Shown: positions 55,998 through 64,000, counted from the first letter of the stretch. The stretch: 64,000 nt of DNA from Chitinophaga sp. CF118 (GCF_900112615.1 NZ_FOMK01000001.1:992001-1056000), one strand, 5' to 3'. The notes: generated from the letters alone by a model not told the origin. Translations and numbers: made by a program.

Positions 55998-56777
55998 ATG
56001 CAGATGAAAACCATGCACTTGTCGTGCGCAAAACCGGTATTAACTATTGTATTATCAGTTTCTACCCTCCTATTCTCCTGTAAAAAAGAAGAAACCGTTA
56101 CAAAACCACAGGTAGCAGAAGGAGAGATTGCTTCCCTTACATCTTATCTCACTAACCAGGGCTTTAAAGCTGAAGACATCCAATTTAAAGACGGAAATTT
56201 TATCGTCCAGAATGACATTTTAATCTCCCAGGAAGATGTTGCAGTACGGATGAAGGAAGGCGATTCCGACGTGCCTCAAACAGAACAATGGAGAAACCAA
56301 TATCGTGTCAATGTTAACTACAACAATAATATAAAGATTTACATTGAGCCATCTGTACCTGCTGCATGGAAGACTGCAGTAAAGGGTGCTGTTGCTAATT
56401 GGAATGCAGTAACGAATACCAGACTTGCTATGTCTATCGTTACAACCAAGTCCGCAGCACATACCCGGATATTTATGGGTTCTGAGGATGCCAACTGGGT
56501 TGCACGCGCTGTTCTGCCAGCATCAAATGGCAAACCAGGCACAACTGTAGAAATCAATTCAAAATTCAACAGCATGGCTGCCAGTCAGAAGCTATTTGCT
56601 ATTACACATGAATTTGGTCATACTGTTGGTTATCTCCATACCGATCAGACCAATGGTATATTTATACCAGGCACTCCCAGTGTAGATGCCAAGTCTGTTA
56701 TGAACTCATTCGTATTACCGTGGGCTGGATTTACAGCTGGTGATATAAAGGCCATTCGCCTCATCTATCCACTGTAG
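55998..56777 (+). CDS. M57-type zinc metalloprotease lipoprotein
   Basis: 259 residues from the ATG at 55998 (a second ATG at 56004). Lipobox STLLFSC gives a lipid anchor. An N-terminal propeptide-like part (about 30-90; LTSYLTNQGFKAEDIQFKDGNFIVQNDILIS) is followed by a metzincin-like domain with HEFGHTVGYLH: zinc ligands His204, His208, His214 and catalytic Glu205. The end (SVMNSFVLPWAGFTAGDIKAIRLIYP) matches the M57/HEIGH family. Surface or periplasmic protease. Followed by a strong terminator. Confidence 0.92.
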   Translation: MQMKTMHLSCAKPVLTIVLSVSTLLFSCKKEETVTKPQVAEGEIASLTSYLTNQGFKAEDIQFKDGNFIVQNDILISQEDVAVRMKEGDSDVPQTEQWRNQYRVNVNYNNNIKIYIEPSVPAAWKTAVKGAVANWNAVTNTRLAMSIVTTKSAAHTRIFMGSEDANWVARAVLPASNGKPGTTVEINSKFNSMAASQKLFAITHEFGHTVGYLHTDQTNGIFIPGTPSVDAKSVMNSFVLPWAGFTAGDIKAIRLIYPL

Positions 56778-56789
56778 TATAACGAAACA

Positions 56790-56850
56790 ATATTGAAAAA
56801 CAAAAGCCGTGTAAATCATATGATTTATGCGGCTTTTGTTTTTTCAATAT
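56790..56850 (+). terminator. Terminator after the M57 protease gene
   Basis: Long imperfect inverted repeat (about 30 bp per arm, centred near 56820) with the inner arms around AAAGCCG/CGGCTTT and T6 in the right arm. Confidence 0.85.
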
Positions 56851-56956
56851 CCATTGGGACCTGGTTTAATTGCAAGGTGTTAATGAGCGTACCGTTACGA
56901 TATATTTCATAAGCGGTAACACCAATATTGTCTGTAGCCATTCTTATCAAAAGCAT
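56825..56956 (-). pseudogene. Fibronectin type III fragment (gene remnant)
   Basis: A 43-codon frame reads ATDNIGVTAYEIYRNGTLINTL, hallmark strands of an Fn3 domain found in secreted glycosidases, but it lacks the rest of the domain, signal peptide and enzyme, and its 3' end runs into a terminator. Best seen as the last piece of a decayed secreted-enzyme gene. Confidence 0.5.
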
Positions 56957-57076
56957 CTTTTTTATTCTTATTCTCAACATAAAGAATAATAGTACTAGTA
57001 CTCAAGGATAAACTATAAAATCTCAAAGGTCTTTACTTTTGATATATATAACCTATACTATACTCAAATGAAATAT

Positions 57077-57283
57077 TTAATCTCGCTGCTTCACGATATG
57101 GTACTCCACCCCAATTTTCCTTTCCGAAGGAATATCCATCCACTTTTTTGATATATCCGCAGATAATGTAGACTGGGAAACTCTAACACTGACTGTATGC
57201 AGTGAAGAACTTGTTTGCAAAACATAATACAATGTAGCTGCTGGTGTTGGACTTATACTTTCAAAAATTTGTTGCCGAAGCAT
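57077..57283 (-). CDS. Small ORF of uncertain status
   Basis: 68 codons from the ATG at 57283. Composition is protein-like (ATLYYVLQTSSSLHTVSVRVSQ; KWMDIPSERKIGVEYHIV) but no signal, motif or family is recognised. It lies 120 bases upstream of the Fn3 fragment on the same strand, so both may be parts of one decayed gene. Confidence 0.3.
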   Translation of the reverse strand: MLRQQIFESISPTPAATLYYVLQTSSSLHTVSVRVSQSTLSADISKKWMDIPSERKIGVEYHIVKQRD

Positions 57284-57340
57284 GAGTACTGCGTGCCCTT
57301 ATCTACTTTAAACTGTTATGGACCTTTGGCCGGCATCACT

Positions 57341-57352
57341 GATCACGTGATC
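57341..57352. promoter_or_regulatory. 12-base palindrome GATCACGTGATC
   Basis: Perfect palindrome 68 bases before the DUF3472-type lipoprotein start. Possible operator; no known match assigned. Confidence 0.3.
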
Positions 57353-57419
57353 TTATTACTGCTATACATTCTAACATTCAAAACCATTTGACCTATTTGT
57401 TAATATAAAATCTGATACT

Positions 57420-58754
57420 ATGAAAGCACTTATTTTTATCGTGGGCATTGCCACGATAGCTGGTAGTTGTACCCGCATGCCTGATGAACTCGAAAAATTG
57501 CGTCCAATTGAAACACAAGCGGTGCGCTTTGATGCCAGTAATCCCAGTACAGTGACACTTTACAGTAATGGTTATGTGTATCCTGAAGATCAAGTTAACG
57601 GTTACGGTAGTATTTCGAGCACAGGATTGAGCGCCTGGACAGACACAGCCGGTTTTACCCGCGTATTTTTCTATCCGCAGCAAGCAGGGAAGATATACTT
57701 TTCGATCGTCGCAAAAGCACCGGGCGATTTCAATATGCTGCGTGTTCGTTTAGATAGCTCAGATGCCCTCGCCTGGTTCATACCCGTATCCCAATCTTCT
57801 ACATATACAACCATCCAGGTTGGGGACTTTAACATTGACAGCGCCCGGTATCATTGCCTTGAAATAACGGCAGTGACCAAGAACGGTACCTATCTTCCCG
57901 ATGTAAAGGCAATTGTATTCTCCGGACCTGCTGCCGTTAATCTGAAATATAATACCAGCCAGTACAGAGGAGCACCAGCCACACACCTCTACTATAACAA
58001 TGACGATAATAATGTATCCTGGTTCTATACAGAGATATCTGTTCCCGAGGGAGCAGACCCTCTTTACAGTTACTATGTGACGAATGGCTTTAACGGTGGC
58101 TACCTGGGTATACAGGTAAACTCTCCTACGCAAAGAAAAGTGCTTTTTTCCATCTGGAGCAATTATAGCACAGATGATCCTACCCAGATCCCTCCCGACT
58201 ATACTGTTAAACTGGTAAAGAAAGGAACAGAAGTGATTACCAAAGATTTTGGCGGTGAGGGCTCAGGTGGACAAAGCTCCCTGATGTTTAACTGGACAAC
58301 AGAAACTACTTATAAATTGCTGGTACATGCAGAAGCAGCTGGTGATCATACAATCTATACCGCTTACATATTTACACCGGAGACTAATAAATGGAACCTC
58401 GTTGCAGGGTGGGATAAGCCGAAAACCGGTGGGCAGCTGCTGGGTGGTTTGTATTCTTTTATTGAGAATTATGGTTCAAACGGTAATGATCTTTTCAAGG
58501 CCCGCTACGGCAACCAGTGGGTTTGTTCCAGCACCGGTGTGTGGAAGGAGCTAAAAACAGCAAACTTCTCTACTTCAGCAGATCCTGTGGGACACCCACG
58601 CTATGATTATGGAGGTGGAGCCAGCGGTCAATGGATGTATATGTACAGTGGCAGTTTCAAGGAAATGAATAACCTGCGGCGGGGAGGATTGGTGCAGCGT
58701 AATAGTACAGGTACTCCTCCAAATATAGACTTTAACTCACTGCCGAATAACTAA
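57420..58754 (+). CDS. DUF3472-type lipoprotein with N-terminal carbohydrate-binding-like domain
   Basis: 444 residues; lipobox ATIAGSC (Cys17). N-terminal beta-sandwich (about 35-170; FYPQQAGKIYFSIVAKAPGD, DSARYHCLEITAV) of the DUF5077 style, then the DUF3472 domain (about 180-425): SWFYTEISVPEGADPLYSYY, FNGGYLGIQVNSPTQRKVLFSIW, and near the end YDYGGGASGQWMYMYSGSF. These proteins are found on the surface of Bacteroidota and are thought to act on or bind glycans; no activity is established. The lanthipeptide precursor follows on the same strand. Confidence 0.82.
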   Translation: MKALIFIVGIATIAGSCTRMPDELEKLRPIETQAVRFDASNPSTVTLYSNGYVYPEDQVNGYGSISSTGLSAWTDTAGFTRVFFYPQQAGKIYFSIVAKAPGDFNMLRVRLDSSDALAWFIPVSQSSTYTTIQVGDFNIDSARYHCLEITAVTKNGTYLPDVKAIVFSGPAAVNLKYNTSQYRGAPATHLYYNNDDNNVSWFYTEISVPEGADPLYSYYVTNGFNGGYLGIQVNSPTQRKVLFSIWSNYSTDDPTQIPPDYTVKLVKKGTEVITKDFGGEGSGGQSSLMFNWTTETTYKLLVHAEAAGDHTIYTAYIFTPETNKWNLVAGWDKPKTGGQLLGGLYSFIENYGSNGNDLFKARYGNQWVCSSTGVWKELKTANFSTSADPVGHPRYDYGGGASGQWMYMYSGSFKEMNNLRRGGLVQRNSTGTPPNIDFNSLPNN

Positions 58755-58871
58755 CCATTTGGCGGCCATTATTTCTTTCTTTTGGTAATGATATCACGAA
58801 TTATCGGTAAATTCGGAGTACTGGTAACATTGCCGGCAACGGGCAAACTTATTGCTTGAAAACCGGGACAA

Positions 58872-58887
58872 TGGCATCTGCCTGGCA
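58872..58887 (+). promoter_or_regulatory. Sigma-54-like element TGGCAT-CTGCC-TGGCA before a lanthipeptide precursor gene
   Basis: The GG and GC pairs are ten bases apart as required; the -24 box equals the strong site at 19895, and the -12 box differs from TTGCA at one base. Expected start near 58898, about 40 bases before the ATG at 58939. Confidence 0.5.
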
Positions 58888-58938
58888 ATCTTAAGCTGGC
58901 TATTAATACCTGTTTCTTCACCCAAACCTTTATTACTC

Positions 58939-59097
58939 ATGAAAAAAGAAAACAAGAAAAAACTGAACCTGGGCAAAATTAAAATTGCTAAACTAAGCAA
59001 TACCAGGCAATACCTGCCGGCAACAAACGCCCCCACAGAAGGACCTACCTGTGCTGTTTGTGATCCTATGACGATCACAGAAGCCGGCATTATGTAA
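58939..59097 (+). CDS. Class I lanthipeptide-type precursor peptide
   Basis: 52 codons from the ATG at 58939. The leader (about 1-22) contains KKLNLGKIKIAKLSN, the KLxLxKxxIAxL pattern of Bacteroidota class I lanthipeptide precursors. The core (about 23-52) has Thr34, Thr38, Cys39, Cys42, Thr46 and Thr48 within NAPTEGPTCAVCDPMTITE. Two cysteines and several threonines allow one or two lanthionine-type rings. The leader differs from that of the 49954 precursor at only a few positions, so one enzyme set could process both. No modification or export gene is adjacent; an LRR-kinase gene follows after a perfect terminator. Confidence 0.8.
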   Translation: MKKENKKKLNLGKIKIAKLSNTRQYLPATNAPTEGPTCAVCDPMTITEAGIM

Positions 59098-59110
59098 TCA
59101 AACCTGCACT

Positions 59111-59152
59111 AAAACAGTAACGCCTCCGAATATACGGAGGCGTTACTGTTTT
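59111..59152 (+). terminator. Perfect terminator after the precursor gene
   Basis: 18-bp perfect stem (59111-59128 with 59135-59152), 6-base loop, T4 end. Closes a transcript of only about 250 bases from the predicted promoter. Confidence 0.9.
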
Positions 59153-59264
59153 AACACTAAATAATTTGCACCGCTTCTCCCACAAAAGGCCACTTTATCA
59201 GGTGATCTTCTTTAGTTATGTACCTGCTATATTTTCTTTTATATTCGCAACGGAATTCATAGCT

Positions 59265-60584
59265 ATGCAGACTTTAAAACAATTACAGAATGGAGAACTA
59301 AAAGGAGCCGTTTCACTGAAACTATCCGAGGAACTCTGCTACTTTCCCAATGAGATATTTGACCTGGCTGAAACACTGGAAATACTTGACCTTTCTTTCA
59401 ACAACTTAAGCTCATTACCTCCTGATTTCGGCAGGCTACAAAAGTTGAAGATCTTCTTCTGTTCAGAGAATCTATTCCGGGTTTTGCCTGAAGTACTAGC
59501 TGATTGCCCTCTGCTGGATATTGTTGGTTTTAAATCAAACCAAATAGAAACTGTTCCTCCCAGATCGCTCAACCCGAATCTCCGCTGGCTAATTCTCACG
59601 AACAACAAAATTGAAAAACTGCCTGAGGAACTAGGTAACTGCTCAAGAATCCAAAAGCTAATGCTTGCAGGAAACAGGCTAAATACGTTGCCTGAAACGC
59701 TTAGCCATTGTCATAATCTAGCTCTTTTACGTATTTCGGCCAATAGGCTGGATAAAATGCCGGAGTGGTTATTAACTATGCCAAAACTTTCCTGGCTTGC
59801 CTTTTCAGGAAATCCGTTTAGCAAAAAACCTGTTGTTGATTCACTTCCTCTTATTGACTGGAACACATTAAAGATCAATTATGTTCTTGGAGAAGGAGCA
59901 TCAGGCATCATCTCCAGGGCCAGCTTGTACACAGAAGGCGAAATAAAAGAAGTTGCTGTTAAAGTCTTTAAAGGTACTGTGACCAGCGACGGGTTTCCAG
60001 AAGACGAGATGACTACATGCATTACTGCCGGTGTCCATCCAGGCCTGGTAAAGTTGATTGGACAGATTACTGCCCACCCCAAAGATAATAAAGGGCTGGT
60101 TATGGAGCTGATCCCTGAAAACTTCTATAACTTAGGCCTCCCGCCAAGCTTTGCAAGCTGTACCAGAGACATTTTTAAAGAAGGACTGCGACTTACAGTT
60201 CAGCAGGTACTGAACATTTCGTTTACTATTGCCTCTGTGGCAGAGAAATTGCACTGCAAAGGAATCATGCACGGTGATTTGTATGCTCATAATATATTAA
60301 TAGATGATGAGGGTAATACCCTGTTTAGCGATTTTGGTGCTGCTTGTTTTTACGATAGAACAGATATAAAAATCGCATCCGCACTGGAAGGACTTGAAGT
60401 GAGTGCTTATGGTTATCTGCTTGAAGACCTGATTGCTCTTTGCGATGGGCCAAAGGAACATAAAGTAATTGCAAAGCTTAGTGCGCTTAGACTGACCTGT
60501 GCAGTTTCGGACGTTTTATCCAGGCCACGCTTCAAACAATTGAAAGATGAAATGAAACTCCTGTTAACCAGCATCCCGATTTAA
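59265..60584 (+). CDS. Leucine-rich-repeat protein kinase fusion
   Basis: 439 residues from the ATG at 59265 (an ATG-less longer frame starts at 59166). Residues about 20-195 form seven or so LRR units (LEILDLSFNNLSSLPPDFGRL, LRWLILTNNKIEKLPEELGN, IQKLMLAGNRLNTLPETL). Residues about 205-439 are a eukaryote-like kinase: glycine loop GEGASG, ATP-binding Lys233 in VAVKVF, catalytic loop MHGDLYAHN (Asp338, with Gly in place of Arg before it) and DFG Asp356. Cytoplasmic; no signal peptide. The LRR part should bind a partner protein. Adjacent lanthipeptide precursor may be chance. Confidence 0.92.
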   Translation: MQTLKQLQNGELKGAVSLKLSEELCYFPNEIFDLAETLEILDLSFNNLSSLPPDFGRLQKLKIFFCSENLFRVLPEVLADCPLLDIVGFKSNQIETVPPRSLNPNLRWLILTNNKIEKLPEELGNCSRIQKLMLAGNRLNTLPETLSHCHNLALLRISANRLDKMPEWLLTMPKLSWLAFSGNPFSKKPVVDSLPLIDWNTLKINYVLGEGASGIISRASLYTEGEIKEVAVKVFKGTVTSDGFPEDEMTTCITAGVHPGLVKLIGQITAHPKDNKGLVMELIPENFYNLGLPPSFASCTRDIFKEGLRLTVQQVLNISFTIASVAEKLHCKGIMHGDLYAHNILIDDEGNTLFSDFGAACFYDRTDIKIASALEGLEVSAYGYLLEDLIALCDGPKEHKVIAKLSALRLTCAVSDVLSRPRFKQLKDEMKLLLTSIPI

Positions 60585-60765
60585 AACATGAGATATTTGG
60601 CAACCGCTAACATTGTACCTGCGTTATCTGGCCTGCAATAATCAACATTTGACCTGACAGTACAAAGGATTCTTGTATGATTAAGTAGTAACTAGCGATG
60701 TAAATAAGCGTTTAATTATAATTACAGATTTTACTATAATTTTGATAATAATTATTCGTAAAACG

Positions 60766-61626
60766 ATGTCAGATAGCCAAGTTCATCTATCCTTTTTTCT
60801 GAGCCGTAAATCCAGATTACATGCATTGGCCTACAAAATGACCGAAAGTGTAAGTGATGCGGAGGATGTTTTGAACGATGTATATGTATCTTTTTCACGT
60901 CAGCAGTTCGAGCAGATCAGGAACCCGGAGGCATATCTGGTCCGTTCAGTGGTTCATGGCTGCTTTGCAATACTTGAAAAAAGAAAACATGTTGTTTATC
61001 CTGGGGTCAATCTTCCGGAACCACTTCTCTATGAACGCTTTCCTGACCTGCAGAATACTGATATTTCATACGCGTTGTTAGTGCTGCTTCAGAAACTCAA
61101 TCCTGTGGAAAGAGCTGTTTTTTTACTTCGTGAAAGTTTTGACTACGATTATAACGAAATAGCTTCATTGGTTGGTATCAGTGAAGATAATTGCAGACAA
61201 CAACTGCACCGCGCCAAAGAGAAACTGAAAACCGGCAGAGTGAAATATACTCCTTCCAATGAAAAAAAGAAGGAGATAACGAATGCATTCCTTATTGCAT
61301 GCGCAAGCGGCGATGTTAAACAATTAGAAACATATCTATCAAAAGAGATCACCATCTTTGGCGATGGAGGTGGTAAGGCAGCTACTGCGCTCAAGCCTAT
61401 CGTGGGTCGGAATAATGCCATTGCATACCTTGTAAATAGCGCTCTTAAATTTGGCAAGGATTTGTCATACACTATAAAACAGGTGAATATGGAAACCGGG
61501 GTTCTGTTTGAAAACGCAACGTCGGTCAATCCTGATACAGTGATGATACCAGTTTTTGATCAAAATAACCAGATCAGTGAGTTGTTCATTATCAGAAACC
61601 CCGATAAAATGAGATACCTTGTTTAA
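60766..61626 (+). CDS. ECF41-type RNA polymerase sigma factor with SnoaL-like C-terminal domain
   Basis: 286 residues from the ATG at 60766. Region 2 (about 5-70; FFLSRKSRLHALAYKMTESVSDAEDVLNDVY), region 4 (about 105-160; LNPVERAVFLLRESFDYDYNEIASLVGIS) and a C-terminal NTF2/SnoaL-like domain (about 170-286) containing the ECF41 hallmark as GDGGGKAAT. In ECF41 proteins this extension works in place of an anti-sigma factor. Known ECF41 genes are usually paired with an AhpD, oxidoreductase or similar gene; here the neighbour is a membrane protein on the opposite strand, 2 bases away. Confidence 0.93.
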   Translation: MSDSQVHLSFFLSRKSRLHALAYKMTESVSDAEDVLNDVYVSFSRQQFEQIRNPEAYLVRSVVHGCFAILEKRKHVVYPGVNLPEPLLYERFPDLQNTDISYALLVLLQKLNPVERAVFLLRESFDYDYNEIASLVGISEDNCRQQLHRAKEKLKTGRVKYTPSNEKKKEITNAFLIACASGDVKQLETYLSKEITIFGDGGGKAATALKPIVGRNNAIAYLVNSALKFGKDLSYTIKQVNMETGVLFENATSVNPDTVMIPVFDQNNQISELFIIRNPDKMRYLV

Positions 61627-61628
61627 TG

Positions 61629-62261
61629 TCAGTATCCTTTACCCGCGTACTTCTCAATAAATTGGCGGTATTCTGCAGGTACCTCACGCCACTGGAAGAA
61701 ATTTGTATATCCAACAATAATCAGCATCGCGGCAAGGATGCCGGTACCTCCTATTAGATAGGAACTCCATTTTGACTTTGTTTTTAAATAATGCAGCGAG
61801 GCTATATGCAGGCTTACAGCACAAACATCGATAAAATAGTATGGTATAAAGAACAGTGTAGCGGGATTAAGGTTGAGCCCTGCTGCAATGAAATAAAAGT
61901 TTGTATCCAGATGTTCTACCAGTCTACCTGCTATAACGGCAGACACATGGCCTATGAGGAACAATGAAAGGTAAAGCCCTGAATACATCTGTATTTTTTC
62001 GGCTATTGCCTTTTTCTTCCTGTTAAATAATAGTTTGACTCCCGATACAACCTGGATCAGTACAACTAGCAGCAGAATGGTTTCAATTACCGGATGCCGG
62101 TATACTTTTCTGAACTTTTCCATCATTGCAATATGCGCCTCCGGGCCAGCCAGTGCACACAGTTGATTAAGCAAATGAAAGCCAATAAATAAGGATAGAG
62201 TGAGGCCGGTAAAATAGTGTAACTTCTTAACAACTGCCTCTCGATTAATCTTGTATGCCAT
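61629..62261 (-). CDS. Multi-pass membrane protein, possibly haem-binding (cytochrome-like)
   Basis: 210 residues from the ATG at 62261. Five membrane helices with histidines placed like haem ligands of cytochrome-b-type four-helix proteins: GLTLSLFIGFHLLNQL, PVIETILLLVVLIQVVSGVKLLF, SGLYLSLFLIGHVSAVIAGR and IDVCAVSLHIASLHYL. No family assigned by eye. It ends almost touching the ECF41 gene (convergent). May be a redox target, but no direct evidence. Confidence 0.68.
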   Translation of the reverse strand: MAYKINREAVVKKLHYFTGLTLSLFIGFHLLNQLCALAGPEAHIAMMEKFRKVYRHPVIETILLLVVLIQVVSGVKLLFNRKKKAIAEKIQMYSGLYLSLFLIGHVSAVIAGRLVEHLDTNFYFIAAGLNLNPATLFFIPYYFIDVCAVSLHIASLHYLKTKSKWSSYLIGGTGILAAMLIIVGYTNFFQWREVPAEYRQFIEKYAGKGY

Positions 62262-62468
62262 AAAATATGCCTTTTGCAAGGATAGAGGGCATTCGCAACA
62301 TTTTGTGACAGAAAAGTTTATTTAAACGGAAAAAGATGCAAATAATCTCATCTTATATGAATAAAGCAAACTCATCATGTATGCAACCTTTTTATATTTA
62401 AGTTGTCTTTCTAACAGGAATATTCATGCGAAAAACAACATTTGAACCCTAACTTATTAAACCAATAA

Positions 62469-64000
62469 ATGAATATGTCACAACTACCAGTTAAAACGGG
62501 TTGCATTTTCATATTATGTGTCCTGTTTTGTCTACAATTGTCAGCCCATAATGGCAAAGTCGCTTATGCTTACCCACTCGGAAAAATCAATATAGACGGT
62601 GATTTATCCGATTGGCCTCCGACAACAGTGAAATATTTAATCAAGACAAATATATCAGATACAAAACCTGACGGTGACGCTGACTTTAGCGGCTTTTTTC
62701 AACTGGGATACCGGATGGAAAACCACTCATTGTATATTGCTTTTACGATAACGGATAATGATTTCGTAGAAGATACCACTGAAAATGTACGCTGGAACAC
62801 TCAGGATGGGTTACAGCTTAGCCTTGATGCAAGACATCTGCCATTCGGTTCAGGCGTTGCGTCTTTTATGTACAGCAAAAAGCTACGTAACATTGATAAT
62901 GCTTTTTATGATTCCTTCGCAAAAAATGCCTCCTGGGATATGACGGAGGTTGCCTTTGTCAGAAAGGGCAATAAACGTTATTATGAGTGGCGTATCAGCC
63001 TGGGCGATCAGCTGGTCGTGGATAAGTCTATTGGCTTCGACTTCCTGGTTTTTGACAGGGATACAGATGACAGTTTCACTTTTATGGGTTGGGGTAAGGG
63101 GGATGCTAAATACAGGAACCCAAAAAGTCTGGGAGATGTTATCTTTTTAGCTGCTAATGAAAAAACCGCAACTGTTTCAGGTAACGTTAGCTGGGATAAA
63201 CCAATGAAGATACCACTACCCGGTGAAGTTCATCTACATTCGGTTCAAAATCCGAAATTATGGGTGGCAACCGATATGGATAGTTTGGGCAATTATTCTG
63301 TAGAGGTCCCTGCCGGCAAATATGAACTCCTATTGCCATATACTTATTTTCAAAATGGAAAGAATGTGTATGCGCTTGAACAGAAAAAACCGACAATGGT
63401 TTTCGTCAGGACCGGACAAAAAAACAATGTGCCCAGGCTTACCATTTCAAGTACCCCTCAACCTGATCTAATTCCTGAAAAAGGCATACTTCATCAGTTT
63501 GGACCGGAAAGTTTTAGCAAGGTTGATAATTTCATAGAAACATATCAAAAGTACTACCAAATCCCTGGTGTTTCACTGGCATTAATAAAGGACGGCGGTT
63601 TGGTGTATTACAAAACATATGGCGTTCGAAACACGTTCACTGGTGAGAAAGTTGACGAGAACACACTTTTTGAAGCAGCTTCCGTTACAAAGCCGGTGTT
63701 CGCTTTTGCAGTTCAAAGGCTGGCAGAACGTGGAATAATTGACCTTGACAAGCCACTGTATCTCTATCTTCCATACCCGGATATTGAATATGATGAACGA
63801 TATAAACTGATGACGGCAAGACATGTATTAACTCATCGTACAGGCTTTCCTAATTGGCGGTGGATGAATAAAGATGGGAAATTGAATCTTTTGTTTACAC
63901 CGGGAACGGACTATAATTATTCCGGTGAAGGCTTTGAGTATCTGAAAAAGGTAATCGAAAAAATTACAGGCAAAAAAGTGGAACAGATTTTACAGGAAGA
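62469..64000 (+). CDS. Secreted serine hydrolase (beta-lactamase-type) with N-terminal CBM9/DOMON-like domain, 3' end outside window
   Basis: At least 510 residues; open to the right edge. Signal peptide (about 1-27, LCVLFCLQLSAHN). A beta-sandwich (about 30-215) opens with INIDGDLSDWP, the mark of CBM9/DOMON-like domains, and a linker domain (about 220-360) follows. The hydrolase part begins near 365 (PGVSLALIKDGGLVYY) with the serine-Lys pair Ser405/Lys408 in EAASVTKP, and the tyrosine motif YNYSGEG (Tyr484). This is the class C beta-lactamase/PBP4*-like fold used by many esterases and peptidases, so antibiotic hydrolysis should not be assumed. The remaining C-terminal part is not seen. Confidence 0.9.
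   Translation, partial: MNMSQLPVKTGCIFILCVLFCLQLSAHNGKVAYAYPLGKINIDGDLSDWPPTTVKYLIKTNISDTKPDGDADFSGFFQLGYRMENHSLYIAFTITDNDFVEDTTENVRWNTQDGLQLSLDARHLPFGSGVASFMYSKKLRNIDNAFYDSFAKNASWDMTEVAFVRKGNKRYYEWRISLGDQLVVDKSIGFDFLVFDRDTDDSFTFMGWGKGDAKYRNPKSLGDVIFLAANEKTATVSGNVSWDKPMKIPLPGEVHLHSVQNPKLWVATDMDSLGNYSVEVPAGKYELLLPYTYFQNGKNVYALEQKKPTMVFVRTGQKNNVPRLTISSTPQPDLIPEKGILHQFGPESFSKVDNFIETYQKYYQIPGVSLALIKDGGLVYYKTYGVRNTFTGEKVDENTLFEAASVTKPVFAFAVQRLAERGIIDLDKPLYLYLPYPDIEYDERYKLMTARHVLTHRTGFPNWRWMNKDGKLNLLFTPGTDYNYSGEGFEYLKKVIEKITGKKVEQILQE

Noticed and set aside
59265..60584. LRR-kinase considered catalytically dead because HRD reads HGD
   Set aside because: The Arg is not essential in many bacterial kinases; Lys, catalytic Asp and DFG are all present.
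62469..64000. Secreted serine hydrolase as an antibiotic-resistance beta-lactamase
   Set aside because: It has the YSG-type motif and large extra domains of esterase/peptidase relatives; no resistance function can be supported.

Overview
This window looks like a chromosomal segment of a Bacteroidota bacterium, most likely Chitinophagaceae and close to Chitinophaga. The evidence is a SusC/SusD pair with FecI/FecR regulators, secreted enzymes ending in type IX secretion (Por) sorting domains, promoters with the Bacteroidota -7 motif TAnnTTTG, almost no Shine-Dalgarno sequences, moderate GC, and two short peptides carrying the Bacteroidota class I lanthipeptide leader. The genus is inferred. No tRNA, rRNA, CRISPR array, transposase or phage gene was seen.

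Layout. 1-12.4 kb: end of an M16 peptidase, an AraC regulator with a methyltransferase, a secreted PL6 polysaccharide lyase divergent from a lipoprotein of the GH114 (polygalactosaminidase-like) family whose halves appear circularly permuted, a short UvrA paralogue, a Crp-like regulator, and small proteins. 12.6-24 kb: catalase-peroxidase KatG; a 1066-residue sigma-54 activator with four GAF domains; just downstream a good -24/-12 promoter leading to a YCII (DGPF) protein and an orphan SdhC-like cytochrome b; then, on the other strand, an ECF42-type sigma factor, a second YCII protein, an AhpD-like protein and two overlapping small genes. 24-31 kb: a secreted GH5 endoglucanase with two discoidin domains, and a large beta-helix surface protein, both with C-terminal sorting domains. 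31.5-39.9 kb: a polysaccharide utilisation locus (FecI, FecR, SusC with STN domain, SusD, GH5 with a ricin-type lectin). 40-46 kb: a thioredoxin-like protein behind a perfect CRP-type palindrome, and a tight three-gene operon (DUF805-FAD oxidoreductase fusion, methyltransferase, unknown protein). 46-56 kb: a MacB/FtsX-type permease, lipoproteins, aldo/keto reductase, AraC regulator, GH13 amylase with a large palindromic operator, cupin. 56-64 kb: M57 zinc protease, gene remnants, a DUF3472-type lipoprotein, an LRR-kinase fusion, an ECF41-type sigma factor, a cytochrome-like membrane protein, and the start of a secreted serine hydrolase that runs off the end.

The most interesting items are two orphan lanthipeptide precursor genes (49805-49954, minus; 58939-59097, plus). 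They share a nearly identical leader, KL-x-LGKIKIA-x-LS, but have different Cys/Thr-rich cores, and no modification enzyme lies nearby. The second has a sigma-54-like -24/-12 element close to the one beside the sigma-54 activator, so a link between this activator, the stress genes and peptide production can be tested. Other points for follow-up are the permuted GH114 protein, the DUF805-oxidoreductase operon, several small genes below usual length cut-offs, and a set of near-perfect operator palindromes. All motif and domain calls were made by reading the sequence; no database search was run.
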